A stretch of 57,375 nucleotides of DNA from a virus. Position 1 is the stretch's first letter; every line of letters begins with the position of its first letter. Location: IMG/VR virus record IMGVR_UViG_3300033150_001333, positions 1-57,375 of that record; one strand, 5' to 3'. Both the position numbers and the translations under genes were made by a program. The notes under the pieces are model-generated. The model was not told where the DNA came from and did no database searches. It worked only from the letters and a program-made list of their open reading frames with translations. Positions 28,366-38,800 of this stretch are shown piece after piece.

Positions 28366-28586
28366 AAATGCCATCTAACAGTAATAATCTTATTGGGATT
28401 ATTAACAGAGAGACATTTGAAACATTAGATACTGAACAAAAGTTGCAATTGATTTATGGAATTTTACTTGAGATACAAAAAGAAATGAAAACAAAAAAGC
28501 GAGCAGATAAATTTTTTAGTTTTGTTGGCGGAGTTATAGGTGGCATTCTTTTTTGGTTAGGCATAAAAATAAATAAAGGAGGATAG
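28362..28586 (+). CDS. Small protein with C-terminal membrane helix
   Basis: The 74-residue protein has a soluble helical part (TLDTEQKLQLIYGILLEIQK, basic KTKKRADK) and one C-terminal membrane segment (FFSFVGGVIGGILFWLGIKI). ATG 28362 overlaps the stop of the previous gene, and a second ATG at 28368 has better distance to GGAGGAA. It could be a pinholin-like or tail-associated membrane protein. Confidence 0.5.
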   Translation: MKMPSNSNNLIGIINRETFETLDTEQKLQLIYGILLEIQKEMKTKKRADKFFSFVGGVIGGILFWLGIKINKGG

Positions 28587-28594
28587 AATATATT

Positions 28595-29566
28595 ATGTAT
28601 CAGGCAAGTGGTTATTTAGAAGTAAATGGCACTAAATTTCCTGTTGTTATGGATAATGGTATTTATTATTTAATGGACCCAAATACAGAACAAGCCATTG
28701 CTTATTTTAATCCTAGCGACCCTAATTTACAAATTATGGATTATAATACAAATCAACCTATAGGAGTATTTGACTATAATAATAACAGAGTAATTGGTAT
28801 TGGTGCTTATGAAGGGATTGTAGGTTCTTATAGACCTTTTACATCTGCAACAATAAATGAAGTTTTTACTCCTATTGGAGAAACTGTTATAGGCAATACT
28901 CAATATTTTGTTGCTCCATATCAAGGTAAGAATTGGCTTATAAATCCACAAACAGGTGAAGCTCCTTTTTATGCAGATGATAATGGGAATATTTATGATG
29001 CTGTAACAGGCCAAATAGTGGGGAAAGGACAACCAGACCCAACTTCACCTACTGGTGCATGGACTGTTACTATTGGTAATGCCATAGGTGCTTATCAGCC
29101 TTATCAAGCAGGATTTAATATTCCTACTAATTTATTTCCTTTTACCACAAGAGAGCAAGAAGAGCAAAGTTGGCAAGAAAGTCAAAGCCGTCAATATTTG
29201 CCTGAATGGGCAGCTAAATTATTAGAAGAAATAGTAACTACTTTAAAAAATCCATCTGCTTTTGCTTATTCTGTTAAACCTGCAATAAATCAAGCATTTA
29301 CTAGAACATTAGGAGAGTTAGCTAAAAGAGGAGTGATAGGTGGACGTGCTGGCGGTAGTAGTGTTGTTTCTAAAGCGTTAGGAGAAGTAGGTAGAGCTAT
29401 ACCTCAAGCATGGGGACAAACATTAATAGGTGCAGGAGGGTTGTTAGGGCAGGCAAGAGAAGCTACTGCACAAAGTAGTGGTGGTGGTTGGGGACGGTCT
29501 TATACTTACCAGGCCAATCCTTTAGCACCATATACTTTAATGGGAAGTTTATTAGACTTATTATAG
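28595..29566 (+). CDS. Virion protein, possibly ejected
   Basis: The 323-residue protein has an N-terminal half of repeated short beta motifs (YLMDPNTEQAIAYFNPSDPN; GVFDYNNNRVIGIG; LINPQTGEAPFYADDNGNIY) and a C-terminal helical half rich in Gly/Ala (RGVIGGRAGGSSVVSKALGE; IGAGGLLGQAREATAQ). The latter is typical of internal ejection proteins that line the channel. It starts the run of genes that ends with the 2,075-residue polyvalent protein. Confidence 0.55.
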   Translation: MYQASGYLEVNGTKFPVVMDNGIYYLMDPNTEQAIAYFNPSDPNLQIMDYNTNQPIGVFDYNNNRVIGIGAYEGIVGSYRPFTSATINEVFTPIGETVIGNTQYFVAPYQGKNWLINPQTGEAPFYADDNGNIYDAVTGQIVGKGQPDPTSPTGAWTVTIGNAIGAYQPYQAGFNIPTNLFPFTTREQEEQSWQESQSRQYLPEWAAKLLEEIVTTLKNPSAFAYSVKPAINQAFTRTLGELAKRGVIGGRAGGSSVVSKALGEVGRAIPQAWGQTLIGAGGLLGQAREATAQSSGGGWGRSYTYQANPLAPYTLMGSLLDLL

Positions 29567-29576
29567 GAGGCTAAAG

Positions 29577-29975
29577 ATGGATTATATTAAAATTAAAGCT
29601 ATATTAACAAATGCTTTAATGAATGGAGATATGCAAACTACTGCAGCTATTCTTGCTCAATTAGGTATTGACCCTAATATTGCTTTAACATATATGAATG
29701 CTATTACTCCAAGGATACCAGGTGAAGTTCCAGCAAATAGTTTATTTGATTTATTAGGAGCAACTCCTAGAATGTCTCAATTACAGCCTCCCCCTGCTAC
29801 TACTCAGCAACAACAACCACAAATTCCTACTCTTCCTCAATCTCAATTTAAATTAAATCTTAAATCTTCTACTCCTGATATAAATAAGAATTTGTATTGG
29901 CAACCTGGGCAAACGCCTAATACTACAACTACTACCAGTCGTAAGAAAGACCTTATTTCTTTATTAGGGCTATAA
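29577..29975 (+). CDS. Gln/Pro-rich structural protein
   Basis: The 132-residue protein has a helical start (KAILTNALMNGDMQTTAAIL), a mid part with SLFDLLGATPRMS, and a Gln/Thr/Pro-rich linker (QPPPATTQQQQPQIPTLP). The tail (SRKKDLISLLGL) is short. Gln-rich linkers occur in virion proteins that are partly disordered. Function unknown; ejection machinery by position. Confidence 0.5.
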   Translation: MDYIKIKAILTNALMNGDMQTTAAILAQLGIDPNIALTYMNAITPRIPGEVPANSLFDLLGATPRMSQLQPPPATTQQQQPQIPTLPQSQFKLNLKSSTPDINKNLYWQPGQTPNTTTTTSRKKDLISLLGL

Positions 29976-29977
29976 AA

Positions 29978-30436
29978 ATGAAAGGCATTTTAATTGCAAA
30001 TGATGCTATTTGGCAAAAGTATAAAGAGCAATTACTTCCCTTAATGGAAGATTATAATAAAAGAGCTAAAAAGCATTGTGTATTTAATGATTATAAAGAT
30101 TGGGATATGGTAGAGTGGATAGATAATTTTATAAATTATCCACAAATTATGATGTGTGCTATTTGGGATGAAGAAAAAGATAAATTTATTGGATTTGTTG
30201 TTTTTGAGATAGTAAATTTCGTAGATATGATAATCTTATTCTGGAGACAAACTTATGTTATTCCTGAAATAAACTTTTCAAAAATTATTGGGAATATAAT
30301 AGAAATTATAACGCCAATTTCTTTATTTTTAGGAATAAATTTATGGATAACTTTAAGTTTGAGTGATTCAATAAATAAAGTTTTAAAGAAATATGATGTT
30401 ACTCATAGTGGATATTTTTGGAAGATAAAAATATAG
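29978..30436 (+). CDS. Possible GNAT-fold protein
   Basis: The 152-residue protein has the order of elements seen in N-acetyltransferases (a helical start, CAIWDEEKDKFIGFVVFEIV as strand-turn-strand, then a hydrophobic helix region). The acetyl-CoA-binding R/Q-x-x-G-x-G/A is not visible. GNAT-like proteins of this size occur among podovirus structural genes. The call is tentative. Confidence 0.35.
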   Translation: MKGILIANDAIWQKYKEQLLPLMEDYNKRAKKHCVFNDYKDWDMVEWIDNFINYPQIMMCAIWDEEKDKFIGFVVFEIVNFVDMIILFWRQTYVIPEINFSKIIGNIIEIITPISLFLGINLWITLSLSDSINKVLKKYDVTHSGYFWKIKI

Positions 30437-30450
30437 TAAGGGGGTGAATT

Positions 30451-31236
30451 ATGCCAGCACCAGTAGCTGCAGCAGGAATAATTGGAGCGAGCACTTTAGG
30501 TGCAGCAGCTTTGAGTAAAGGAGGCCAAAAAGCAGGTAAAGTTCCTAGACCTTCAGCAGAAGAAAGGTCACTTCAAAAAGCTTTATTACCTTTATTATTA
30601 TCTTCTTTATATGAAAAACCTGAAGATGCTTTACGTGCTCCTAAAAGTTGGACACAAGAAGAATGGGAAGCTTATTTAAGGGAAACAGGTATCCCTGTTG
30701 ATTTAGTTAAATCAGGTATTTTAAGTAAGTATAAAAAAACAATTGATGAGATTGAGAAAATGATTGCTGGTATGTCAGAAAGAGAAAAAGAAGAGCTTGC
30801 ACCAATTATTGAAGATTATGAAAGATATAAAAAATCTTTAGAACCAGGGTTAAAATCAGTTCCATTATCGCTTGGTGGTAGATATATAGGTAGTGCTTTC
30901 CCAGCTAGAAGGGCAGATTTCTTACGCTTATTATTAGGAGAAGAAGCAAAAACCATAACACAATCTTATAATAGATTATTACAAGAAGCTCAAGAAAGAG
31001 AACGCTTAGCTGGTGCAAGATTGGGATTATTTGAATATCCTTATAGTTTGTATAAAACAATGCTTACTGCACGATATGGAGTTTCTCCAGTGCAAACGAC
31101 AGGAGTATTACCAGGGCTTTTTGCAGGATTAGGAACGGCAGGAGGACAAATTTTGGGACAAATTTTAACTAAAAAGCCAACTACAACAAATTTAGGGGCT
31201 AAATTCCCTACTAATTATGTGCCCTTAACTTATTAA
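30451..31236 (+). CDS. Virion protein, likely ejected internal protein
   Basis: The 261-residue protein starts with a hydrophobic, Ala/Gly-rich stretch (APVAAAGIIGASTLGAAALS), followed by charged helices (KSWTQEEWEAYLRETGIP; MIAGMSEREKEELAPIIEDY) and ends with a Gly-rich part (GLFAGLGTAGGQILGQIL). The pattern (membrane-active N-terminus plus helical body) is common for proteins that leave the virion to build the DNA channel. It precedes two further large proteins of that kind. Confidence 0.5.
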   Translation: MPAPVAAAGIIGASTLGAAALSKGGQKAGKVPRPSAEERSLQKALLPLLLSSLYEKPEDALRAPKSWTQEEWEAYLRETGIPVDLVKSGILSKYKKTIDEIEKMIAGMSEREKEELAPIIEDYERYKKSLEPGLKSVPLSLGGRYIGSAFPARRADFLRLLLGEEAKTITQSYNRLLQEAQERERLAGARLGLFEYPYSLYKTMLTARYGVSPVQTTGVLPGLFAGLGTAGGQILGQILTKKPTTTNLGAKFPTNYVPLTY

Positions 31237-31246
31237 GGAGGTAATA

Positions 31247-32839
31247 ATGGCTTTTTCAGATTTTATAAAAAGTCCAGAATTTTTAGGATTACTTTTAGCA
31301 GGGTTAGGTGGAGCTTCTATGGCTAATTTGCCTCCCAGTATTGGCATTCCTGCTGCCCAAAGTTTAGGAGCTGGTATAGGTGCAGGATTAGCCAAATATA
31401 GAGAAGCAAAGGATTTTAAAGAAAAGGTAAGAATTATTAGTGATGCTGTTAAAAATAAAAATATATCTATCTCTGAAATAAATGCAATGTTAAATGAAAT
31501 TCCTGATGAAGATAGACGGAAAAAGATAGAACTTCTTATTAAGCCTTACTTAGAGCAAAAAAAATTACAAGTAATGGATGAGATGTATAAAAGATATATA
31601 AATGGAGATATAAGTGGGGCTGAACAATTAGGGATGTTAAATGGTATTAATTTATATGATAAAGAAGTGCAAAATTATTTTGCTACAAAACATGCACTAG
31701 GGCCAGCAGGTATTACTCAAAATATATTTAGGCAGAACATCCCTCAAACGCCAATGGTTAATATAAATATTCCACAGACACGTCAAGAATTTATGAGAAC
31801 TCCTGTAACTCAAGCAATAACTCCAATTGTTAGGTCAACAAGGCCATTAACATCTATAACAGGGCAACCTACACAGCAACCGTCAATAGCAAGTATGCCT
31901 CCTAGTGGGATGGAGAGATTTCCTGCTAAAACAAGCTCTTATAATGTTCCTAGCACAGGATTAGGGCAAGGAATTGCTAGTTATTTAAGTAGGCTTTCTG
32001 GCCCAGAATTATTATTAGCAAGCAAAAGTCCAGCTTTTCATCCTTTAGTAGATTATCTATTTAAAGACATATTAGCAAGAGAACGATGGGTAAGAGAAAG
32101 GAAAGGAAAAGAATTAGATTGGCAAATAAAGATGCAAACTCCTAAAACAGAATTTAGAGTTATTAATAGTGAAGGTTATACAATAACTTATCTCCCAACT
32201 GGAGATATTGTGAATGTAAACAAAACAAAACTTTCAGAAGATTTAGGCAAGATTGAAAATATCATTGCTTATAATGATAAGGTTTATATTATTCCGCAAG
32301 GAAGAAAAGCTGTATCAATAAGTGATATTAAAGATAAAACACTTAAAAGAGACTATTTAATGACAGCTCTAGGATTTGTAGATAATGAAATAAAGGCTCT
32401 TTTATCTAAAATAGGAACGGCTAAATTATCAGCTTCTGAATTGAGAAATTTAAGAAATTTTGCTATGAGACTTAATATTAGTGATGAAGATTTAGATAAA
32501 TTAATGAAAGAAGCAGAAGCACAAGGCGTTAATATAGGATTACCTAAAACAGAAGAAGTTAAAGACCCAGAAGAAATAATAAGGTATATGAATAAATTAG
32601 AAAATACAAGGCAAGTAATTTTAGATAATCTTAGTAAATTAGGAATGAAGAAAAAAGAAATAGAAAGGATTAAACGGTTAGATGCAGAAAAAATACCGCA
32701 GGGGATAGAAATTACTGAGAAAACTTCTACGCAAACCCTTAGTGATGAAGAAGTGCTTAAACGCTATCCAGATGCAAAGAAAGCACCTGATGGAAATTGG
32801 TATGTTAAAAGAAATGGGAAATGGTATAGAATTGAGTAA
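31247..32839 (+). CDS. Virion protein, likely ejected internal protein
   Basis: The 530-residue protein begins with a Leu/Gly/Ala-rich helix (SPEFLGLLLAGLGGASMANL), then helical segments, a Pro/Thr/Gln-rich linker (about residues 175-240), and a helical C-terminal half (LRNFAMRLNISDEDLDKLMK) ending in a small beta motif (YPDAKKAPDGNWYVKRNGKW) that resembles a short phage cap module. It is next to the polyvalent protein gene and is probably part of the ejection apparatus. No enzyme motif seen. Confidence 0.55.
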   Translation: MAFSDFIKSPEFLGLLLAGLGGASMANLPPSIGIPAAQSLGAGIGAGLAKYREAKDFKEKVRIISDAVKNKNISISEINAMLNEIPDEDRRKKIELLIKPYLEQKKLQVMDEMYKRYINGDISGAEQLGMLNGINLYDKEVQNYFATKHALGPAGITQNIFRQNIPQTPMVNINIPQTRQEFMRTPVTQAITPIVRSTRPLTSITGQPTQQPSIASMPPSGMERFPAKTSSYNVPSTGLGQGIASYLSRLSGPELLLASKSPAFHPLVDYLFKDILARERWVRERKGKELDWQIKMQTPKTEFRVINSEGYTITYLPTGDIVNVNKTKLSEDLGKIENIIAYNDKVYIIPQGRKAVSISDIKDKTLKRDYLMTALGFVDNEIKALLSKIGTAKLSASELRNLRNFAMRLNISDEDLDKLMKEAEAQGVNIGLPKTEEVKDPEEIIRYMNKLENTRQVILDNLSKLGMKKKEIERIKRLDAEKIPQGIEITEKTSTQTLSDEEVLKRYPDAKKAPDGNWYVKRNGKWYRIE

Positions 32840-32852
32840 ATAGGAGAAAAAC

Positions 32853-35800
32853 ATGCCATTAACCCCAGTTGACTATGACCCTTTTAAAGAAGAAAAACAA
32901 TCTTCAAAAAAATTAACAAAAAAACAAAAAGCAAAATTAGTTCCCGTTGATTATGACCCTTTTGCTTCTGAAAAAAAGCAACCAGAAATCAGTGCTGAAA
33001 AAGGTATCCCACAATACCTCATCCCTTTTAGTAAATACCTAGGTATAGAACCAACTTATGTAAAACCAGGCTCATTTCTTGGTAATTTATTGGCTGTGCC
33101 TCATGCCTTTTTTGAAGCTGGAACGACTGCATTTGAAAGCCCTTATTATATTTTAAAAGGGCTAGGGAAAATATTACGATTACCTTCTTTAGAAAAAGCT
33201 GGCGAATGGGGGATTAAAGGACTTGAACCTACAAGAAGACATCATGAATTAATGCGTAAACAATTATATGTGCCACCTACTTCACCAACAGCACGATTAG
33301 CCCATTCCATTAGTAAAAAAGTAGCAGAAGCAATAGGAAGTTTTGCCCGTCCTGATTTGCCTGTTTTAGTAGCTAGTCCTACAGCTTATGGTTTTCTTAG
33401 TGGATTAGAAACATTAGGAGCAGGAGCTCCACCTACACAAGCTTTAACAGCAGGCATACATGGAATGATAGCAGGTAAAACTTTTGAAGCTGTTAGAGGA
33501 TTAAGTCCTATGCAGGCACTTACTAGAGCCGGGGCTGTTGGAGCTACACCTGAAGTTGCAAGAGGTCTTATTACTGGTAAACCAGAGCAAATTGGTAAAG
33601 GAATAGAGGAAGGACTAAGCCTTGGTATATTTTCTGCATTGGCTACAATAAAAACTCCCTTAGCAAGAGAAATATATAGAAATAAAGTAAAAGCAGGCGT
33701 TCCAAGAGAAAAAGCATTACAAACAGCCTCTTTAGTAGAAGAAACAATTAAATCCTTAGATATTGATAAAGCTAAAAGTCTACCTCTTAAAGAAAAAGAA
33801 ATACAAAAAGTAGAGAAAATCATTAGGGAGATAAGTAAACAAATAGAAGATTTACCAGAAGTTATAAAAGGTAAACGGGGATATAAGACAGAGAAAGGAG
33901 CTAAAATAGGGTTAAGATTGTTTGCTAAAGAAAATAAATTACCAAAAGATATGGATTTAACCCAACATTACAATTTAGAGAAGGACGAAGCAGGTAATTT
34001 TGTTTGGAGAAAGATAACTGAAAAGCCAACGGAAATTAAACCTGCAATTAAACCTAAAGAAGAAGTAAAGCCTCCAGAGGTAGAAATTCCTAAAGAAGAA
34101 AAACCTCCAGCAAAAGAAATCAAAGAAAAGGTTGAAGAAAAGCCTAAGAAAGCCAAACCTTATGAAAGCGTTGAACCTGGCAGTGCAGAATGGATGAAAA
34201 TCTGGAAAGAGCATCCAGAGCTACAAAAGGAGATGGCTGAGATACGCCAGAAACAAATAGTTGAGGAAGGTAAGAAAGAAGAAGCTTTACCAGAGGCTAA
34301 ACCTGAAAAAGAACCTCCCAAAGAAAAACCTCCAGTAGTGCCTTTAACTAAGACACTTTATGAAAATTCCTATCCCATTGAATTAAGTAAGGCCAGTGAG
34401 GTGTTTCCTAAACATAGACTTGGCGTTGATTATGTAGTTAAGCTGGTGGATAAAAATACAGGTAAGGTTACTTGGGCTAGTTTAAGTGAGAAAAGGGCAA
34501 GAGAGTTATTTCCACGGTCTTTTGAAGAAAAGGCTAAGGAAGTTCCTAAAGCAGAAGCTGAATGGCAACCTGTAAAGGATTACAGCAAAGAAATAACTGA
34601 AGGAACTCATGTCAAATGGAAATATAAAGGCAAAGAGGGTGAAGGAATAGCCACAGGCAAGACAGGAAGGCGTAAGACAGGATTTGTTTATCATAAAGTT
34701 AAAACTCCAGAAGGCAAAACAAAATATATGCCTTGGACACCTAAAGCAGAATATTGGATTAAGGCAGAGAAAAAAGTTAAACCTGTTAAAGAAACAAAGG
34801 CAGAGGTTAAAGAAAAAGAACCTATAATAGCTATTTCTAAACGTGAACCTAATTTACAATTTGAAATTGACCGTATAGAAGGAAATAAATTTATTGTAAA
34901 ACGTCCTGTTATTATAAGCACATTGAAAGGAGAAGAAGGGAAAATAGTAGAAACACCTGATAAATATTTAATAGGGCGAGAATATCCCGTTGAGAATTTT
35001 AGATTTGTAACACCCAAAGAATATGTAGCAGAAGTAAAAACAAAAGAAGCAAAAATAAAAGCAGAAAGAGAAGCACAAAGGGAAACAGAACGAAAAAAAC
35101 AGGAAGAAATTAAACAAGCACTTAAAGCCAAGCCAGTTACAGATAAGTATTATATTTATTTAAAGGACAAAGGTTTTGAGGAAGTTGAGAAAGCCTATCC
35201 TGTTAAAATCTCAGGGTTTGAAAAGTATGATTTATTTGCCCATAAGGTAGGTAAAAAATGGAAAGTTTCTGAAAGTAAAACTGGTGTTGCTATAACAAAA
35301 GCCCTTCCAACCCGTAAAGAAGCAATAAAACAAGCTACTGAAATTTTAAATAGGCATAAAGAAAAATCTGATGAAATGATAGAAGATGCTATAGCCTATG
35401 CGTTATCTCAGACAGGAATTTCTCCACGATATAAGCCTATTTCTAAAGAACCTACAATAACTCAACCCAAAGAAAATTTATATGAAGTGCGTCATCCAGA
35501 GAAAAAGACATGGTATCAAATCAAAGAAGACCCAGAAACAGAGCAATGGAGAGTTATAAAGTTTGAGCCTTATGAAACTATACATGAAGGACAAAAAGTA
35601 ACTGTTAATAAAGCTACTGAAACAAAGTTTTTTAAAACTTTAGAAGAAGCAAAAGATTTTGCTCAAAAAGGAATTATAGGCAAGCCAGTAGAAGTAAAAA
35701 TAAGTTCTTTTGTAAAAGATGCTTATCTGGAAGAATATGGCAAAGAAAAAGGCACACAAGAATTATCAAATTTAAAAAATAAAGTTCAAAAAGCATGGGA

Positions 35801-38800
35801 TATTTTAAAAAAGAAATATCCTCAATATGCTAATAAAATTACTTCAATTACTATTCATAGAATGTCCCCAGAAGATATAGCATTAGGTGGTGTTTCTTCT
35901 ATTGGTAAGAAAGGAGATGTTATTGTTGACCCAACTCATGCTAAAACAGAGCCTATGGAAACGCTTGCTCATGAAATGTTACATGCAACAGGAGCTACTG
36001 AAAAAGAAGCTCGTGCTTTTGAAAAAACTATATCTAAAGAAACTAAATTTTATTCTGGTATCCCTATTGATGAAATAGTTAAAACAGTCAATGAAACAAC
36101 TAAGAAGGTTGTTGATTATATTAAACAAAAAAAGATTGAAAAAGTTGATAAAGCAGAAATAGAACATACAGATAGATTTCTTTCTTTTTATGCTAAACAA
36201 ATACCTAAAGTATTAACTAGACTATATGAAAAAGAACACCTCAAAACAGCTCATCCAGAAACTGTTTATAGAGAGGCTTTAGGTGAATTACCTACTACTA
36301 TGCCTGAAAAAGTTAAAAAGCCAATAGTTAATGCTTTGGATGCTTCAAGAGAACACGATTATAAGCTTAGTGGTTATGAAATAAAAGTTAAAGAAAAATT
36401 ATTAGGTAGTTACAATGCTATTTATAAAATATATGGCAAAAAAGGAATAAAAAGATTTTTTGATTTACTTTCTGCTGAAGCACATAAACGCCATGCAATT
36501 AGTGAAAAACAGTTAAAAGAATTACCACCTGAGTTTCAATTAGCTTATAAAAGAACAAAAGAATATTTATTAAACCCATTAAAAGAATATATGAAGTTTT
36601 TAGAAGAAAAATATCCTGAAGGATATAAAACAGAAGAAATGGCTAAAAAAGCATTAGCTGAAGTTGCAGAAAAGAAACAAATAGAAAATATAGAAAGCTT
36701 ATATACTTTAAAACAAAATAAAGCCAACCTATTTTATTGGGAGAAAAACCCTAATGCTGAAAAAATAGCTAAAAAGAAATTACCTCAAATTATTACAAAA
36801 TGGAATAAAGAATATCAAAAAGTAAAAGAGTTATTAAAACAGGCAGAAAAAGATTATTTTTATCAACCTACTGTTAGAACTCATGAAGATATTATCCTTG
36901 TTCTTAAAAAACCTAAAAAAGAAGGTGCTAAATCTACCGTTGTAGGAGCTTTTGAATTCCCTAATGAAAGGAAAGCTAAACAACAATACAATAGAATGCT
37001 TAAAGGTGATTATACAGCTATTCTTAATTGGTTTAGACGGGTAGGAGATTTAGAAGCTGGAAGAGATTTTGTAAATAACATTAAAAAGGGTGATTATACA
37101 TTAAAGCTTATCAAATTTAAAACAGAGCCTACTTATACTCCTGAAGATATACCTCTACAAAGTGTAATGGGCATTTTATCTAAATACAAAGGGAAACAAA
37201 TCAAAGCTAAAAATCTTCAGGCTAAAGCTATTGCTGAAGATATACAGCGGTTTATTGAGAAGTTTGTTAATCCTATTAGTGTTAAAAGTTTTCATTTAGA
37301 AAAGAAGAATATCCCTGGATGGAGCTTAGACCCTCTTGATAGAAATGATATTTTACTTAGAAGGGTGCTTTCTGAAAAATCTCTTATTGAGAAATTAAAA
37401 CTTTCTGATGTTATAACTAATTCTTTTGCTCAAATAGACCCAGAACAACATCCACAATATTATAAATGGCTTTCTGATTTTAATAAATATATGATGACGC
37501 CTAGAGAACCTGAAACTACTCGCCGTATTCTTTCTGCTTGGAGTATGTGGGGCAATGCAATGTCTGTTATAGCTAATGCTACTCAGTCTTATATTTTAGG
37601 CCCCGCTGTAATAATAGAAAATAAATTAAATCCTGCTAAGTTTTTAAAATATGAAACTGAGTATTTAAGAAAGTATATTGAAAGTGATTACGATAGTAAA
37701 GACTTAGCTTATCTTGAATGGGGAAAGAAAAACGGTGTATTTGCTCCTACAGCATGGAAAGAAGCTATGCTTGGTTTAACGGGAGAGAGAGGAGGAGTAA
37801 TACCCAAGATAGAAGATATAGGTTATGCGGGATTTACTTTTGTTGAGTCTGTTAAAAACAGAATGAATACTTTTCTCTCTGTAGCTAAAATGCTTGAAGA
37901 AAAAGGAATGCCTTTTGAAGAAGCTATGAAAAAAGCTCGTGATATTACTTTTGATATTCATTTTGATATGAATAAATGGAATACGTTGATTAGAAAGAAA
38001 TATCCTAGATTATTTCAAACCTTAATGAGTTTTACATTTCATTCCTTTAAAACATTAAGAAGACTTATTTTTAAATCTTTTCCTTCTGCTAGAGAAAGAA
38101 AATATGCTATAGGTGCATTAGCTACTTTTTATTTAACTCATTTTTTAGTTGGCGGAATGGCAGCTACTCCAGGCGGAGAACTTTTCTGGCAGATGGTTGA
38201 TATTCCCTTTAAAAAAGTTTTTAGGCAATCTATAAAGACTTATTTAATGAATGAATTTTCTGATAAAGAACGCAAAAAATTACGTTTGTTCATACAATAT
38301 GGATTGTTGGGATTGGCAGGATTACCAAGTGTAGCAGATAGAATTGGATTTGGTTATAGAGAAGTAAGTAAACTTAATAATTTTATAGCAGATGCAATGG
38401 CTCATTTAGCTCCTATTCCAGTAATGGTTGCTAATCAAGCTGTTAAAGCTATTAGAATGACGCAAAAGGGATATTCTTGGCCGACTGCTATTTCTCAACA
38501 ATTCTCTCCTACCGTTGTAAGGAATATTTCTAGAACGCTGTATGCAATTAAAAAAGGTTATTTGCCAACATCCTATGGTAAACCTCTGCAAGATATATAT
38601 GGTAATAACTTTGTGCCTACTGGATTAGAAGAAATTGCTATGTCTTTTATTGGTGCAATTCCACCTGAACAACAAGAGATTTATGAAATTAAAGAAGCTC
38701 AAAGAAAAAAAGAAGATATAAGATTGGCTCACTTACACGATATTACTAATGATATAGTATTAGGATACCTTGATAAAGATTATGCACGAATAGGAAGAGG